Of a stretch of 64,000 bases of DNA, positions 25,419 to 34,644 are shown piece by piece (the first letter of the stretch is position 1; the number at the start of each line of letters is the position of its first letter). The stretch spans positions 3,720,001 through 3,784,000 of the forward strand of contig NZ_CP050831.1 in the NCBI RefSeq assembly GCF_012113595.1. The letters run 5' to 3'. The stretch is from Bacteroides faecium. GTDB lineage: Bacteria; Bacteroidota; Bacteroidia; Bacteroidales; Bacteroidaceae. Both the position numbers and the translations under genes were made by a program. The notes under the pieces are model-generated. The model searched no databases. It saw only the letters and a list, made by a program, of their open reading frames with translations, and was not told the origin of the DNA.

Positions 25419-27101
25419 TTATTTCCAGCCTGGATTTTGTTCGAAAGATGTCATTAACTTCATATCTCGTTGTGGAATTGGCAATAATTCATGTTTACCT
25501 TTTTTGGTGAAGTCTACACAGATATAATTAGGATCACTGCACCAGTCCACCAAGTCCTGTGCTGTTTTACGAATGCTCTCGTAATAAATTCCCCAACGAA
25601 TTAAATCCTGACGTCTATGTCCCTCATAAGCCAATTCATATGCACGTTCGTCACGAATAGCTTGTTGGAATGTATCGTGATCCATTCCGGCTGCGAGGTC
25701 GGATGAACTGTTTGCTGTATTTACAGGTAAACCGAATCCACGGCGACGTACCATATTGATAGCTTCATAGGCCTCTGTAGTAGGACTACCTTTCCATTCA
25801 TTTAATGCTTCTGCATATAGTAGTAATACGTCTGCGTAGCGTAATACATACCAGTTGATGTTTGAGAAGTCTGCATTGACCAGATAATTGCTGGCATTTA
25901 CATACTTTTCAGTGTCCCATTTAGCCGGGCAACACCCATTGTCGTAAGCTTTTTTTGCTTTTGCTGTACCTGCATCGGAAATAGCCGTTTCAAAAGATTC
26001 GGCATTGATAGGTATTTTTACTCCGTTTTCGCCAGTCGCTTCATTCTTTCCATATTTATAATCAGAGAAAGATATAGCCCATCGTTTATCGCTTTGACGA
26101 TCTTTCCAATCGCGTAGGAACGTACTTACCACTCTCCAGTTTCCTGCATTACGTACGCCTCTGATACCGGATGCAGAAACACCATTCCATTTACCAATGC
26201 GTCCGCAAGGGTCTTGAGAAGAAGTTCCTGTCACAGTTGGAGCGTAGAAACTAGCTTCGATCAAGCTTTCGTCCGAATTCCAAATTCCGTTACAAGTGTT
26301 ACGCCAAAGTTGTTCATAGTCACTTAACAGTTGATGTTTACCTGATTCTACAAGGACTTTAGCCATTTTTGCGGCGTCTTCCCATTTTTCTTTATTATTT
26401 ATCGGATTTCCAGCCCATGTGGCGTATACTTTAGTCAATAAGCCAAGTGCACCTCCTTTTGAAAAACGAAAACTGTTGTTGGAACGTATCTTGTCATCCT
26501 GTGCATATGGTAGATTGTTTATCGCAAACTGCAAATCATCTTCAATGAATGCATACACATCTTCTGGTGCTGCTTGTACAAAAGTAGAAGGATGTTGGTA
26601 AGATTGAGCGGTGTTGGTTATCAGTGCTATGTTTCCATACCAACGTACCAATTCAAAATAGTACAATGCACGTAAGGCTCGTGCTTCCGCCATATAAACA
26701 AGAGCTTTTTGTTTATCTTCATCTGTAAATTGGTTCACGTTACTTTGCAATGTTTCCATAAAGTCATTTGCATCGTAAATGGAGTTGTAGAGTGCCGACC
26801 AAGTACTTTGAACTTCCGATTGGGTGGCGGTATATGCGTTAGCCGGAACCAAACGGATTCCATTGGTACTATTTCCTTCACATTTGGCAAGATCGGTGGG
26901 GATTGTGAATAAAAGTGATAATTGGTATCCGTAAATGCCGCCTTGAATCATGTCTCTGTAAACACCTAATAAAACATTCTGCGCTTCAGCAGCATTTTTC
27001 ATGTAAGTTTCCTTGTTCACTTCTGTGTAAGTTTGCTCATCTAGTGAACAAGATGAAAATACACAGCTTAGAAATAACATATAGTATATTAGTTTTTTCA
27101 T
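25419..27101 (-). CDS. susD: SusD-family lipoprotein of the heparan sulfate locus
   Basis: A 560-residue SusD/RagB lipoprotein: lipobox FSSC (Cys18), family start EAQNVLLGVYRDMIQGGIYG, helical repeats (EARALRALYYFELVRWYGNI, LGLLTKVYATWAGNPINNKE) and the C-terminal signature ADVLLLYAEALNEWKGSPTT ... RDERAYELAYEGHRRQDLIR ... LLPIPQRDMKLM. It starts 18 bases downstream of the SusC gene and should form the lid of that transporter on heparin/heparan oligosaccharides. Glycan specificity comes from context. Confidence 0.93.
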   Translation of the reverse strand: MKKLIYYMLFLSCVFSSCSLDEQTYTEVNKETYMKNAAEAQNVLLGVYRDMIQGGIYGYQLSLLFTIPTDLAKCEGNSTNGIRLVPANAYTATQSEVQSTWSALYNSIYDANDFMETLQSNVNQFTDEDKQKALVYMAEARALRALYYFELVRWYGNIALITNTAQSYQHPSTFVQAAPEDVYAFIEDDLQFAINNLPYAQDDKIRSNNSFRFSKGGALGLLTKVYATWAGNPINNKEKWEDAAKMAKVLVESGKHQLLSDYEQLWRNTCNGIWNSDESLIEASFYAPTVTGTSSQDPCGRIGKWNGVSASGIRGVRNAGNWRVVSTFLRDWKDRQSDKRWAISFSDYKYGKNEATGENGVKIPINAESFETAISDAGTAKAKKAYDNGCCPAKWDTEKYVNASNYLVNADFSNINWYVLRYADVLLLYAEALNEWKGSPTTEAYEAINMVRRRGFGLPVNTANSSSDLAAGMDHDTFQQAIRDERAYELAYEGHRRQDLIRWGIYYESIRKTAQDLVDWCSDPNYICVDFTKKGKHELLPIPQRDMKLMTSFEQNPGWK

Positions 27102-27119
27102 TTTTTCTGTTTTTATAAA

Positions 27120-30100
27120 TTAGAACTGAATTTCAAGACCGAAAGTATATACCCTACTCTTTGGATAAGCACCCCAGTCAAGTCCTGGAGTCATCGGGTT
27201 GTTGGCTCCCATAGATACTTCTGGATCATATCCACTATATTTAGATATGCAAAACAGATTTTGTGCAGAAGCATAGGCACGTAGGCGTGAAATGTAGAAT
27301 TTCTTAGTCCATTTATTGGGCAATGTGTATCCTAATACAACATTTTTCAAACGAAGGAAAGAACCGTCTTCAATAAAACGTGAGTACAATTCATTCTTTA
27401 CATAACCTTTGGCTGAAGGAACACGATTGGATGCGTGAGTGGGTGTCCATCTGTCTGCTACTTCTGCCAATTGGTTATAGCGTTCGTCTTGAGTTTGTGT
27501 ACTGAAGAGACGGGTTGCGTTATAAACATCGTTTCCATAGTTGAACTGGAACATAAAACTAAAGTCTATTTGTTTATAATTGAATGTATTGGTTATACCA
27601 CCATACCATTTAGGAATACCATTTCCGATTACCGTAAGGTCTTTGGTAGTAATAACACCATCTCCATCAATATCTGTATACTTTACCATACCAGGTTCTA
27701 CAGCTTTTCCCGCATGCTCACTTATATCAGTAATCCCAGGTTTCAATATCATTTTTCCATCCGGAGTCACATTGAAGTCTGAAGTCTGGTATACGCCGTC
27801 ATATTTATAGCCATAAATCTGTCCCAAAGAAGAACCTATTGTTGCTATATAATCGTAGTCTGTAAAGTCTGAACTAAATCCCGTACGAGCATACATCGTA
27901 GTAGTACCAGGCTGCAAAGATTTCAATGTATTCTTGAGGAATGAGATGTTGAAATCGGTTTGCCACAGGAAATTTTTAGTCTGGATATTCGTACTGTTTA
28001 GGCTCAACTCAATACCTTTATTTTGTATCTTGCCAATATTCTGGTATTGCGAACCGAATCCTGTAACATATGCCAGACTTTGAGCCAACAATAAGTCTTT
28101 CGTGTTTTTCACGAAGAAATCAGCGGAGACATTCAGCCGGTTTTCAAATAATCCCAAGTCAACCCCTAAGTTAGTAGTTGTTGAACCTTCCCATTTGAGG
28201 TTTGTATTGGGTAGTTGTTTAGGATTCAATACTGTAATCAGTTGGTTTCCGAGTCCATATTTACTCATAGTATATAAATCCATTGATAGATTATTAGCAA
28301 TGCGGTCGTTACCAACCGTACCCCATCCGAAGCGAAGTTTCAGGTTGGATATAGGTTTGATGCCTTTCATAAACTTCTCTTCGGAAATGCGCCATGCAGC
28401 AGAGAAAGAAGGAAAGTAACCCCATTTATTATTTTTTGCGAATACAGTAGAGCCGTCTGCACGTACGGTTGCTGTTAACAAGTAACGGTTGTCGAAATTA
28501 TAATTTCCACGGGCAAAGAAAGAGAGTAGTTTCTTTTCGCTTTTATAGGTATTTACTTTACTCGGAGTTGCGCCGATGCCTAAATTGTTACTTCCCAGAT
28601 TGTCGAAAGGAAAATCTTTGGCCTGACCTTGTAGGTATTCACTGCTATTGAAGACAAATTCATGCCCAATCATGACATTAAGCGTATGCTTCTTCTTGAA
28701 TTTCTTATTATATGTCAGTGTATTGTTATTTGCCCAGCGCAATGCTTTTGTCATTTGTGTCTGTCCATAAGCACTATTGCCATTACGATATGCTTCACGA
28801 GATGATTCTGTGTAAAAAATATCGTCGCGAGTGTTGGTTGTATTGTAAGTTCCGGCTGTTTTAAATGTTAGATCTTTGGTCAGTTTCACAGTAACGGCAA
28901 GATTTGTTCCCCATAATTCTGCCTGTTTTCGACTGTTGACGGATTTGGCTTGGATGATAGGGTTTACCTGTGAGATGCTTTCGGTATCCGAGAGTATTAA
29001 CGGGTCAATGGCGGCAGCTAGAAATTCTTCATTTGTCATACTGTTGCCGGGAGTAGGGCGTGCACGTAAAATCATGGAAAGCATGTTGAAACGTCCGTTA
29101 TCGCCTGAAGTACCTACTCCTTTTTTCACTGTATTAGCGTAGTTGACAGTCGCATCGAATGACACCGCTTTAGTGACTTGCTGAATTAGACGGAGTTTCC
29201 CGGTTGTTTTCTGAAAACCGCTGTTTGTAAAGATACCATTTTCATCATAACGTGAAAAAGAGGCTGAATATTTACTTTCTTTATTACCACCAGTGATAGA
29301 CAGATTGTGATCTTGTGACCATGTCGGGGCAAAAGACTCTTTTTGCCAGTCCACTCCTAGGTCTGTTAAATAGTCGTCAATTGTTTGATGGATGTATGGA
29401 ACTCCTTTTTTATCAACTCCTTCCTGAAAATAAGTAGTTGCATATTTCGTTGGGTTAATTTCCATTTGTAATTGAACGAATTCATATGGAGATAGTTGAT
29501 CTAGCATTTTTGAAATTTTGCGATAGCTGGCTGAACCATTATAGGTAATAACCGGTTTTCCTTCTTTTCCGGATTTGGTCGTAACCAATACAACGCCATT
29601 TGCTGCACGGGCTCCGTAGATAGCCGCAGCGGATGCATCTTTCAGAAATTCCATATTTTGAATGTCGGAATTGGACAAATAATCAAGACTGCTTACTTCA
29701 AAACCGTCTACAATGAAAAGTGGTGAAGCATCTCCGGTTACGGTACCTACACCACGAATCTTGATGTCGAAACCCGCTCCTGGTGTTCCGTCAGTTGATG
29801 TAACTTGTACACCAGCAATTTGTCCTCCTAATGTAGCCATTACAGAACCTGTCTTAAAACCTTCTATATTTTTAGTACCTATGGAAGCTACGGAACCAGT
29901 CAAGTCGTTCTTTTTCATGGTTCCGTAACCGACAACGACAACTTCGTCCAACATGGCATTATCTGGAGTCAGTTTTACAGAAAGCTTTGTTCTTCCTTGA
30001 ATCTTTATATCCTGAGTCTTATAGCCAATATAGCTAACCGACAGGACTCCGTTTTTTGGAGCATTTATTGAAAAATTACCGTCAAAGTCTGTTATTGTAC

Positions 30101-30278
30101 CTGCCTTGCTTCCCTTTACTTGTATAGTTGCTCCAATTAAAGGAGTATCAGTTTCATCTAATATCACACCTTTTACATTAATATCTTGTGCAAACGCCAT
30201 GAGGGTGATGAAGAGAGCCACGAGGGTGATATGCCCTCTTTTACTCATAGTATTGTTTATTAATTTAAACATATTCAT
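27120..30278 (-). CDS. susC: SusC-family TonB-dependent transporter of the heparan sulfate locus
   Basis: A 1052-residue transporter. Signal peptide ends near FAQDINVKG (residue ~31); the start at 30278 is kept, but the ATG at 30248 (MSKRGHITL) would also give a good signal peptide. Then follow the carboxypeptidase-regulatory-like domain (GVILDETDTPLIGATIQVKG), TonB box DEVVVVGYGT, plug (SPLFIVDGFEVSSLDYLSNS, FLKDASAAAIYGARAANGVV) and the barrel, ending in Phe (FGLEIQF). No STN domain. It is encoded 25 bases after the surface binding protein and 18 before susD, so the three surface components are coexpressed. It imports oligosaccharides made by the surface PL12 lyase. Confidence 0.93.
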   Translation of the reverse strand: MNMFKLINNTMSKRGHITLVALFITLMAFAQDINVKGVILDETDTPLIGATIQVKGSKAGTITDFDGNFSINAPKNGVLSVSYIGYKTQDIKIQGRTKLSVKLTPDNAMLDEVVVVGYGTMKKNDLTGSVASIGTKNIEGFKTGSVMATLGGQIAGVQVTSTDGTPGAGFDIKIRGVGTVTGDASPLFIVDGFEVSSLDYLSNSDIQNMEFLKDASAAAIYGARAANGVVLVTTKSGKEGKPVITYNGSASYRKISKMLDQLSPYEFVQLQMEINPTKYATTYFQEGVDKKGVPYIHQTIDDYLTDLGVDWQKESFAPTWSQDHNLSITGGNKESKYSASFSRYDENGIFTNSGFQKTTGKLRLIQQVTKAVSFDATVNYANTVKKGVGTSGDNGRFNMLSMILRARPTPGNSMTNEEFLAAAIDPLILSDTESISQVNPIIQAKSVNSRKQAELWGTNLAVTVKLTKDLTFKTAGTYNTTNTRDDIFYTESSREAYRNGNSAYGQTQMTKALRWANNNTLTYNKKFKKKHTLNVMIGHEFVFNSSEYLQGQAKDFPFDNLGSNNLGIGATPSKVNTYKSEKKLLSFFARGNYNFDNRYLLTATVRADGSTVFAKNNKWGYFPSFSAAWRISEEKFMKGIKPISNLKLRFGWGTVGNDRIANNLSMDLYTMSKYGLGNQLITVLNPKQLPNTNLKWEGSTTTNLGVDLGLFENRLNVSADFFVKNTKDLLLAQSLAYVTGFGSQYQNIGKIQNKGIELSLNSTNIQTKNFLWQTDFNISFLKNTLKSLQPGTTTMYARTGFSSDFTDYDYIATIGSSLGQIYGYKYDGVYQTSDFNVTPDGKMILKPGITDISEHAGKAVEPGMVKYTDIDGDGVITTKDLTVIGNGIPKWYGGITNTFNYKQIDFSFMFQFNYGNDVYNATRLFSTQTQDERYNQLAEVADRWTPTHASNRVPSAKGYVKNELYSRFIEDGSFLRLKNVVLGYTLPNKWTKKFYISRLRAYASAQNLFCISKYSGYDPEVSMGANNPMTPGLDWGAYPKSRVYTFGLEIQF

Positions 30279-30303
30279 TGTTATTTATATGATTCGTTAG
30301 CAT

Positions 30304-32406
30304 TTAAAAATTGGGGTCAAACCAAATGATGAATGGGAATATTTGAGTACCATCTCCAACTTTGCCACTATCTCCTTCAGTGATAAAAGTCATTTGTCCA
30401 ATCATCGCACCGTTGGCATAAACCTCATTTTTGTCTTTCCATTTGCCTGGATTCACTCTTACAGCCCAATTTGATGTCGGATCCACGTAAGCATATGCTT
30501 GGGTAAGATTACTGCTGTTATCATAGTAAGACATTGGTGGTCTTGCTCCATAATTAACTGCGGCTTCTTTGCCGATAGATTTATAATAAGTTTCCCAAAT
30601 ATAAGTTGCAAAAGAGCCGTTGCCTTTTACTGGCTGTCCATCAATGGAATTACCATCTACACTGTAATAATTGAATGTTCTTCTATAGTCCATAGCGAAC
30701 TGGGATAGGTCACTTACACCTTCAATGACCGGAGCCTTAGAGATCCCTCCCTTTGTCGGATTTACTCTGAACGCAAATGGGGAATATTTTACAATAATTC
30801 CACTTGTGGCAGGAAAATTAAAGAACACAGGAGTGCTGACAGATACTTCGGCTGGCGTGTCTTTCCCCGCTGTTGCGGTTACTATAATCATACCACATTG
30901 GTTGGCTTTATAACCTTTCAATGTCAGTTCTCCGTTTGCAGGATTTATGGTTGTATTTTTCATTTGGTGTTTGATAACTACACTCCATGTGAGTTGAACG
31001 CCATCTTTTGCATCTGTCTTAGGTTTGAGATTCAATCCTGCCAGTTCATTGTTGTCATTTACTCTATATTGACTTGCTTCAACAGCTTCATCCAGACCAA
31101 GATTGTTCCCATAACGGATATAAGTAAAGTAATTTTTATTTTCTTTGATGCTCAGGTTGAAAGAAGTGATCTTTTCATTTTTAGTATTGCGGGCTTTTAC
31201 CTGAATAGTATAGTCATTTATTGGAATGGTATTGCCTTTTTTGGTAGATATTACTCCCGAATGTCCTTCGATATTCAACTTTTTATCCAATTCTGCTGGA
31301 AGATTCACAAATTCGTAACTGACTTCATCGCCATCTATTTCAGTAGGAGAGAATGAAAATGCTGTACCTTGAATTCCTTCTTGATTATCATAAGAAAAAG
31401 TAGTGATAGGATTAATAAATGCGACGATGGTTATAATGAAAGCTTCGTCGAAATCAGTACTTCCATATTTGTTGGTAACTGATACGTTTACCTTACATTC
31501 TGTATCAATTTCTAATTCACTGTTTTCACTTAATGACAAGATACCTGTTGCTGGATCTATGGTGATAGGTGCATTTTCGGGTGTGATAGACTTGATGCTG
31601 TAAACCAGTTCTTCTAAAGAGCCTTTCAATACTGGTGCGGTAGAAACGTATGCCGTATTCTTTTCTGCTCTGACTGAATTGGGGGTATATAACAGTGATA
31701 ATGGTTTAGATGTAATATTGAAAGTTACTGCATTCTCAAATATACCCGTCCCTGCACCAGTAGTTAGTTTTAGGTTCAGTATATATTTTCCTGGAGGTAT
31801 TTCACCTTCGTAATCTCTATTAATACTGATTTTTCCAGTTTTGGTGATAGCGAAGTACTCTTTTCCTTCTTCCTGAATAATTTCATGTTTGGTGATGGAT
31901 ACATGGGTATCCTTGTCTGTTGTCACCTGGGCGGTTGCATCTTCATTATCAATATCTGCAAAGTCGATAGTAACTTCACTAGGTTCTACAGTAATTCCAT
32001 CAGGTACGGGAGCCAGCATGTTTACTGTTACTGCATCTTTGAATTCGTGACGATTGCCGTTTGATGTACAGGATATTGTTAGTTTATATATGCCTACGGG
32101 TAGGTTCTCTGTATTTTGCAAAGAGATGGAACCACTATTGGTGTCGATTACAAAGCAATCTGTACTGTACATTTCATCGTCAAGCGTAATCTTCGTGATT
32201 GCGAAATCTGAGGGAGTAGCACCGATATATGTCGGTGAATTGAGATTAAAGTTCATAGAAGGCCCGATATCTGTCACTCCTGAGTAAAAAATGGCAAATT
32301 TGGTAGAATCAGTTGTTTCCGGGTCTGTACAAGAGGTGACAAAGTGTCCCGACAAGACGATCACTAAGACCATCAGTCCCCAACTAAATAATGTTTTAAG
32401 GTTCAT
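30304..32406 (-). CDS. Surface glycan-binding lipoprotein with Ig/cadherin-like repeats
   Basis: A 700-residue lipoprotein (lipobox FVTSC, Cys26). After the lipid anchor come about four or five beta-sandwich repeats with cadherin/Ig-like elements (TKITLDDEMYSTDCFVIDTN, ITKTGKISINRDYEGEIPPG, ITIDPATGILSLSENSELEI, NTTINPANGELTLKGYKANQ), then a unique C-terminal domain rich in Tyr and Trp (~560-700, FNYYSVDGNS ... TSNWAVRVNPGKWKDKNEVY) that probably holds the glycan site. Position between SusC and the surface lyase matches the heparin-binding surface protein of B. thetaiotaomicron (BT4661 as I recall). It should capture heparan chains at the cell surface. No catalytic motif is visible. Confidence 0.85.
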   Translation of the reverse strand: MNLKTLFSWGLMVLVIVLSGHFVTSCTDPETTDSTKFAIFYSGVTDIGPSMNFNLNSPTYIGATPSDFAITKITLDDEMYSTDCFVIDTNSGSISLQNTENLPVGIYKLTISCTSNGNRHEFKDAVTVNMLAPVPDGITVEPSEVTIDFADIDNEDATAQVTTDKDTHVSITKHEIIQEEGKEYFAITKTGKISINRDYEGEIPPGKYILNLKLTTGAGTGIFENAVTFNITSKPLSLLYTPNSVRAEKNTAYVSTAPVLKGSLEELVYSIKSITPENAPITIDPATGILSLSENSELEIDTECKVNVSVTNKYGSTDFDEAFIITIVAFINPITTFSYDNQEGIQGTAFSFSPTEIDGDEVSYEFVNLPAELDKKLNIEGHSGVISTKKGNTIPINDYTIQVKARNTKNEKITSFNLSIKENKNYFTYIRYGNNLGLDEAVEASQYRVNDNNELAGLNLKPKTDAKDGVQLTWSVVIKHQMKNTTINPANGELTLKGYKANQCGMIIVTATAGKDTPAEVSVSTPVFFNFPATSGIIVKYSPFAFRVNPTKGGISKAPVIEGVSDLSQFAMDYRRTFNYYSVDGNSIDGQPVKGNGSFATYIWETYYKSIGKEAAVNYGARPPMSYYDNSSNLTQAYAYVDPTSNWAVRVNPGKWKDKNEVYANGAMIGQMTFITEGDSGKVGDGTQIFPFIIWFDPNF

Positions 32407-32422
32407 ATCTACTATTTTAAGT

Positions 32423-34576
32423 TTATTGGATTTGATAATTCAAGCTATAAGTTTTATCACCAACGGCTACCGAACAGGAAACTCCATTGGCATCGTATTC
32501 TTGTTTCATACTACCGGTAATATTAATTCCATCTGTACTGCCGTCTACCGGATATATTACAGTTAAGAAACGAGCAGCATCTCTTTTTCCTGCTGCCATA
32601 TCAATATAATAAGCCGGGCGATTAAAGGATAGTTCTGCTATTGTGTTATAGGAAACTTTACCTGTGGTTTTTGTGAGTGAAATGTTATCATTATCATTGG
32701 TTGCTATGGTACGAACGAGAATATTACTTCCACTTGCAAAGTTCGTATGTGCACCTTTTTCATCCTTGTCAATAATAACTTCATTATTTGTCCCTTCACA
32801 TAAATTGAAGTGTATGCTTACCGGTTTGGTCTTAGTACCTTCTCCGATTCCTTCGTCAACAATAACAAAGAATTTCTTTTCTACAAAGAAGATATAACGG
32901 CGATGAGTTAAATTTGAATATCCTGGATTTTCAAATACAACAACTTCTGTATTATTTTCTATTTTGCCGGCACTTAAATATTTGCCTTGAGTTTTGGTGT
33001 AGTTCTCTCCACCCAAAATTAAAGTATTATGCATCTTACTTTGACGGAATTCGGCGCGTCTTGCATTAACAGTAGAAGCATCCGAACCACTATATGTATA
33101 GTAATCACGTACACCTGAATCAGGAAAGAAATTGCGTCCATTATAATATAGTTCAAATGTTCCGTTATCCGGTTGATTATGAGACCACGGCTGAAGAACT
33201 GTACTTCCTGAATTATTATTGCTTAATATCATCATTGTAGATGTTTTTTCCCAACCGTTACGTAATATGTAATAGCCTGAGTTAGGAAATATTTTAGGTT
33301 CTATGTCAGGACATGCTCCAATGTTGTTTTTCCCATAAGCAGCCATGTATTTAAATTCTTCATTATCAGGGAAGAGTTCAGCAAATCTTTTGAAGTTATT
33401 ATTAAGAACACTGCGATTCCATGACACTTGTCGCGTATCGTTGAATCCCGGTACGTAAAAATTCTTATTATTGTAATCTTTCACATCGAAATTTGTCCCT
33501 TCGCAATAGTTTGGGAAGGTGAATTGCATTATTATGTCTGCAGCTTTTTGAAGAGATGATTTTATATCAGGGGCTAATTTATCACCGAGATCATTAGCAT
33601 CAATTAGTTTAATAAGTTTATAGCAAGTATTGACTACGTCGATATGATAACTTAAATCTAATTCATGGTGCATGCCATCTTCTAAAAATTGATTCCCAAT
33701 ATAATTGAAGCCGGTTTCTGCCCATTTTTTCGAATCCTTGAATTCTGGATATAATGTTCCTGCAAAAGCTAATGCGCTACCTTGTGTTGCTAATATGTTA
33801 CCACCTTCTTTATATGGGTATTGTGTTAGATAATCACAATGGTCTGCAAAGCTGGTCATGAAAATAGAAAACCATTCTGGAGTGAAATTAATGGAGTTTT
33901 TGTAATATTCAAATAGTTCTACTTGATCGGCTAATCGAGATGCGGTTTGTAATTGCCACCAAGGTTTGATTCCATCTGCTTCAGTTTCAGGTTTTGGATT
34001 TTGGAAAATCCAATCACCATAGACTTCTATCCATGATTGAATATATTTTTCATCATTTGAGCAACGATATACTTTTGCTTGAGGAATAAACCATTGATGA
34101 CGATGTAGTTGTTTGGGGTATTCGTCACTAGTATCACTTGGACGATTCTCCCAGTTAAGTTTGCCATCGGTTTTACTAAGCTGATATGGTAATCCATCTT
34201 TGGGATCAGTGAAGTTCTTAACATAAAATCGGTATGTCAATGCTTGATCAGCCTTCGTTTGATCTTCTTCTGTCTTAGTAATATTCATTAAATTTAGAGT
34301 TGGATTCACTGGCGCATCTGTTCTTGTTTGATAATATTTCAATAGAGCTTCTGCTGCAAAATACAAGTCACCAGCTTCATAATGTGCTTTAGCTTTTTCT
34401 AAGCCAGGATAATCTAGGTTGATCACATCAAAAAGCCTTTCATTAATAACGTTGTTTGGCTTTTGTTGAGGATAGGTAATGTTACCATCACCCTTAAGAA
34501 TAAGATTCTCATCATCATCTGTGCATCCAGTGAATGCGAGTAGAGAGACTATACAAATAAAGAAAATGTTCTTCAT
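32423..34576 (-). CDS. Surface heparan lyase, PL12-type lipoprotein (copy A)
   Basis: A 717-residue heparinase II/III-fold lyase with lipobox FTGC (Cys18) followed by an acidic DDDEN, which favours display on the cell surface. Domain order as in heparinase III: DVINLDYPGLEKAKAHYEAG near the N-terminus, toroid, then beta-sandwich. The aligned catalytic residues are N260 (EGGNILATQG), Y310 (ELDLSYHI) and H466 (SHNQPDNGTF). The residue after the catalytic Asn is Ile261, where the periplasmic enzyme and copy B have His. By place it matches B. thetaiotaomicron BT4662 as I recall, the endo-acting surface lyase. It begins 68 bases downstream of copy B and ends 16 before the binding-protein gene. Confidence 0.88.
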   Translation of the reverse strand: MKNIFFICIVSLLAFTGCTDDDENLILKGDGNITYPQQKPNNVINERLFDVINLDYPGLEKAKAHYEAGDLYFAAEALLKYYQTRTDAPVNPTLNLMNITKTEEDQTKADQALTYRFYVKNFTDPKDGLPYQLSKTDGKLNWENRPSDTSDEYPKQLHRHQWFIPQAKVYRCSNDEKYIQSWIEVYGDWIFQNPKPETEADGIKPWWQLQTASRLADQVELFEYYKNSINFTPEWFSIFMTSFADHCDYLTQYPYKEGGNILATQGSALAFAGTLYPEFKDSKKWAETGFNYIGNQFLEDGMHHELDLSYHIDVVNTCYKLIKLIDANDLGDKLAPDIKSSLQKAADIIMQFTFPNYCEGTNFDVKDYNNKNFYVPGFNDTRQVSWNRSVLNNNFKRFAELFPDNEEFKYMAAYGKNNIGACPDIEPKIFPNSGYYILRNGWEKTSTMMILSNNNSGSTVLQPWSHNQPDNGTFELYYNGRNFFPDSGVRDYYTYSGSDASTVNARRAEFRQSKMHNTLILGGENYTKTQGKYLSAGKIENNTEVVVFENPGYSNLTHRRYIFFVEKKFFVIVDEGIGEGTKTKPVSIHFNLCEGTNNEVIIDKDEKGAHTNFASGSNILVRTIATNDNDNISLTKTTGKVSYNTIAELSFNRPAYYIDMAAGKRDAARFLTVIYPVDGSTDGINITGSMKQEYDANGVSCSVAVGDKTYSLNYQIQ

Positions 34577-34644
34577 ACTTTTGGATTTTTAAATAAATAA
34601 AAATGTTATAGCTACTATAAATGAAAACGTTTTTACACTAAGAA